Shown here piece by piece: positions 63,000-64,000 of a DNA stretch of 64,000 bases. The notes under the pieces were generated by a model. The model searched no databases, was not told where the DNA came from, and worked only from the letters and a program-made list of their open reading frames with translations. A program made the position numbers and the translations under genes. The stretch comes from Diorhabda sublineata (lineage: Eukaryota > Arthropoda > Insecta > Coleoptera > Chrysomelidae), in the NCBI RefSeq assembly GCF_026230105.1, contig NC_079478.1, positions 2,123,653 through 2,187,652 of the forward strand, written 5' to 3'. Position 1 is the stretch's first letter. The number at the start of each line of letters is the position of its first letter.

Positions 63000-63480
63000 G
63001 TGAAAAAAAGTTTTAGAATCACTTGTAGATTCAGAATTGATGAAAATACGAGGAATGCTACTTAAGTTTTCGGACAAACAAATATTCAAATTGGATACTG
63101 TTTTTTGCGCTTGAACCAATTGTTGCTTTAAGTGCTTCGATCGCGAAAAACTTTTATTGGATATGACTCGTCGTGGATCCATAGTGATTTCAGCATGTCT
63201 TTGTATCAATCGACACGAGCTTTTTTTGAGTGATTTTCAAATATTTTTGACAGCTAAATATTCATGTAGGCTATTGGAACTGTTGTCCAAATATACCTCA
63301 ATCTCATATCTCACAGTATTTCACATGATGATCTTGCAATAACAGTTTACTCACACCATCGATGTTTTCTGGCACAACAGCCGATTTTGGAGGACCTTCA
63401 CGAAATTAATCTTGTAGCGAATTACGACCACGATTGCGGAAAATCTTCCGTTGGTTCAATCCACGCCAAATCATCATTTC
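63000..63480 (-). mobile_element. Mariner transposase N-terminal half, decayed
   Basis: The minus reading from 63475 gives KIFRNRGRNSLQD, FREGPPKSAVVPENIDGV, KLLLQDHHVKYCEI and LKITQKKARVD. It then jumps to SLWIHDESYPIKVFRDRST and stops (about 63130). This order matches the mariner R-P-x-S-A-V-V-P-E-N-I-x-x-V, L-x-x-A-Q-K-x-A-R-V-x-W and R-S-R-S-T blocks. The first catalytic Asp region is deleted and stops are frequent. Confidence 0.75.
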
Positions 63481-64000
63481 TATCCTATTTTTTTACCAAG
63501 ATAAATGTTTCAAATATCAGTAAACAACCCGTTCTGAGTTTATGATGCAAATGTTAGATTTGACATATTCACATCGGTATTGCCATAACATAGTTTATGA
63601 GCTCAAATGTTTCGATTAAAATCAAACATACTTTTAGCTATTTATTATAGTAATTTATTTCTACAACCAAAATTTTAATAGTATAGTAAAGTATAGCTCG
63701 TTTATCAATACTGGTAGCAATAAAACCCACCATTACTTTTGTGGAAATAGACAGTAAAATCAGGCAATTTATTGAAAAACCGTCTATAGAATTTCCTCAA
63801 TTGGTATAAGAAAACCACACGGTCGCATGAAGTCAATCAAAATTTTATATTCAGGATATAAAAATAAGATGCGGAAATTCCATGTTTCATGGAAAGCAAT
63901 ATAAATTTAAATATGTTTGAAATATATTATTTCCATAACATATGGCTCTACTCCCAGAATTTCATATTCACAGAACGGTCGATAATACACACGACGGTGG
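63481..64000. other. Mariner 5' flank, then spacer
   Basis: 63545-63600 carries the AGATTTGACATATTCACATC repeat word, in keeping with the 5' non-coding region of the adjoining mariner. Beyond it nothing was recognised up to the window edge. Confidence 0.5.

Noticed and set aside
1..64000. CRISPR arrays, operons, rRNA and tRNA genes
   Set aside because: No regularly spaced direct repeats, no polycistronic coding and no conserved rRNA or tRNA sequence were seen. tRNA detection by eye is weak, so a tRNAscan run would be decisive.

Overview
The window is AT-rich, sparsely coding animal DNA and almost certainly comes from an insect nuclear genome. Three things support this: two spliced genes with GT/AG introns, one of them a painless/TRPA-type ankyrin channel typical of insects; long stretches with no coding signal; and a dense layer of decayed mariner, Tc1, hAT and non-LTR (LINE) elements of kinds common in insects. 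I cannot name the species. A beetle or another TE-rich insect is a guess.

Layout. Positions 1-28000 contain no intact host gene that I can recognise. They hold transposon debris: a hAT-like piece at 1-470; mariner pieces at 1440-2275 and 20508-20790; a Tc1-like element at 6452-7380; a related transposase copy with an internal deletion at 17220-17960; and LINE pieces at 4180-4583, 9868-10200, 13430-13640, 22570-23545, 24540-25000 and 27290-27960. Positions 28037-32497 (minus strand) hold a complete two-exon gene for an 848-residue painless-like TRPA cation channel. Its single intron contains a decayed mariner. Positions 33286-40661 (plus strand) hold a six-exon gene whose junctions all keep frame and which encodes 668 residues. 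It starts with two U1/matrin-type C2H2 zinc fingers, followed by a short linker and a large single-exon domain resembling the nuclease-like front end of insect NACHT/STAND-type proteins. I see no P-loop ATPase. A LINE reverse-transcriptase fragment begins directly after its stop codon. The two genes are head-to-head, 788 bp apart, with another LINE fragment between them.

Positions 40662-64000 return to repeats: a 350-bp hAT-type MITE with an 8-bp target duplication (40971-41320); mariner copies, some with internal deletions (43010-43345, 52624-53143, 54350-54990, 56540-57110, 63000-63480); DDE transposase pieces (46038-46259, 47750-47880, 50247-50525); and LINE tails (51405-51510, 55965-56200, 60745-60910). 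The zinc-finger/nuclease-like gene is the most unusual item. The channel is a recognisable sensory ion channel. Nothing in the sequence links the two genes functionally beyond their shared 5' interval.
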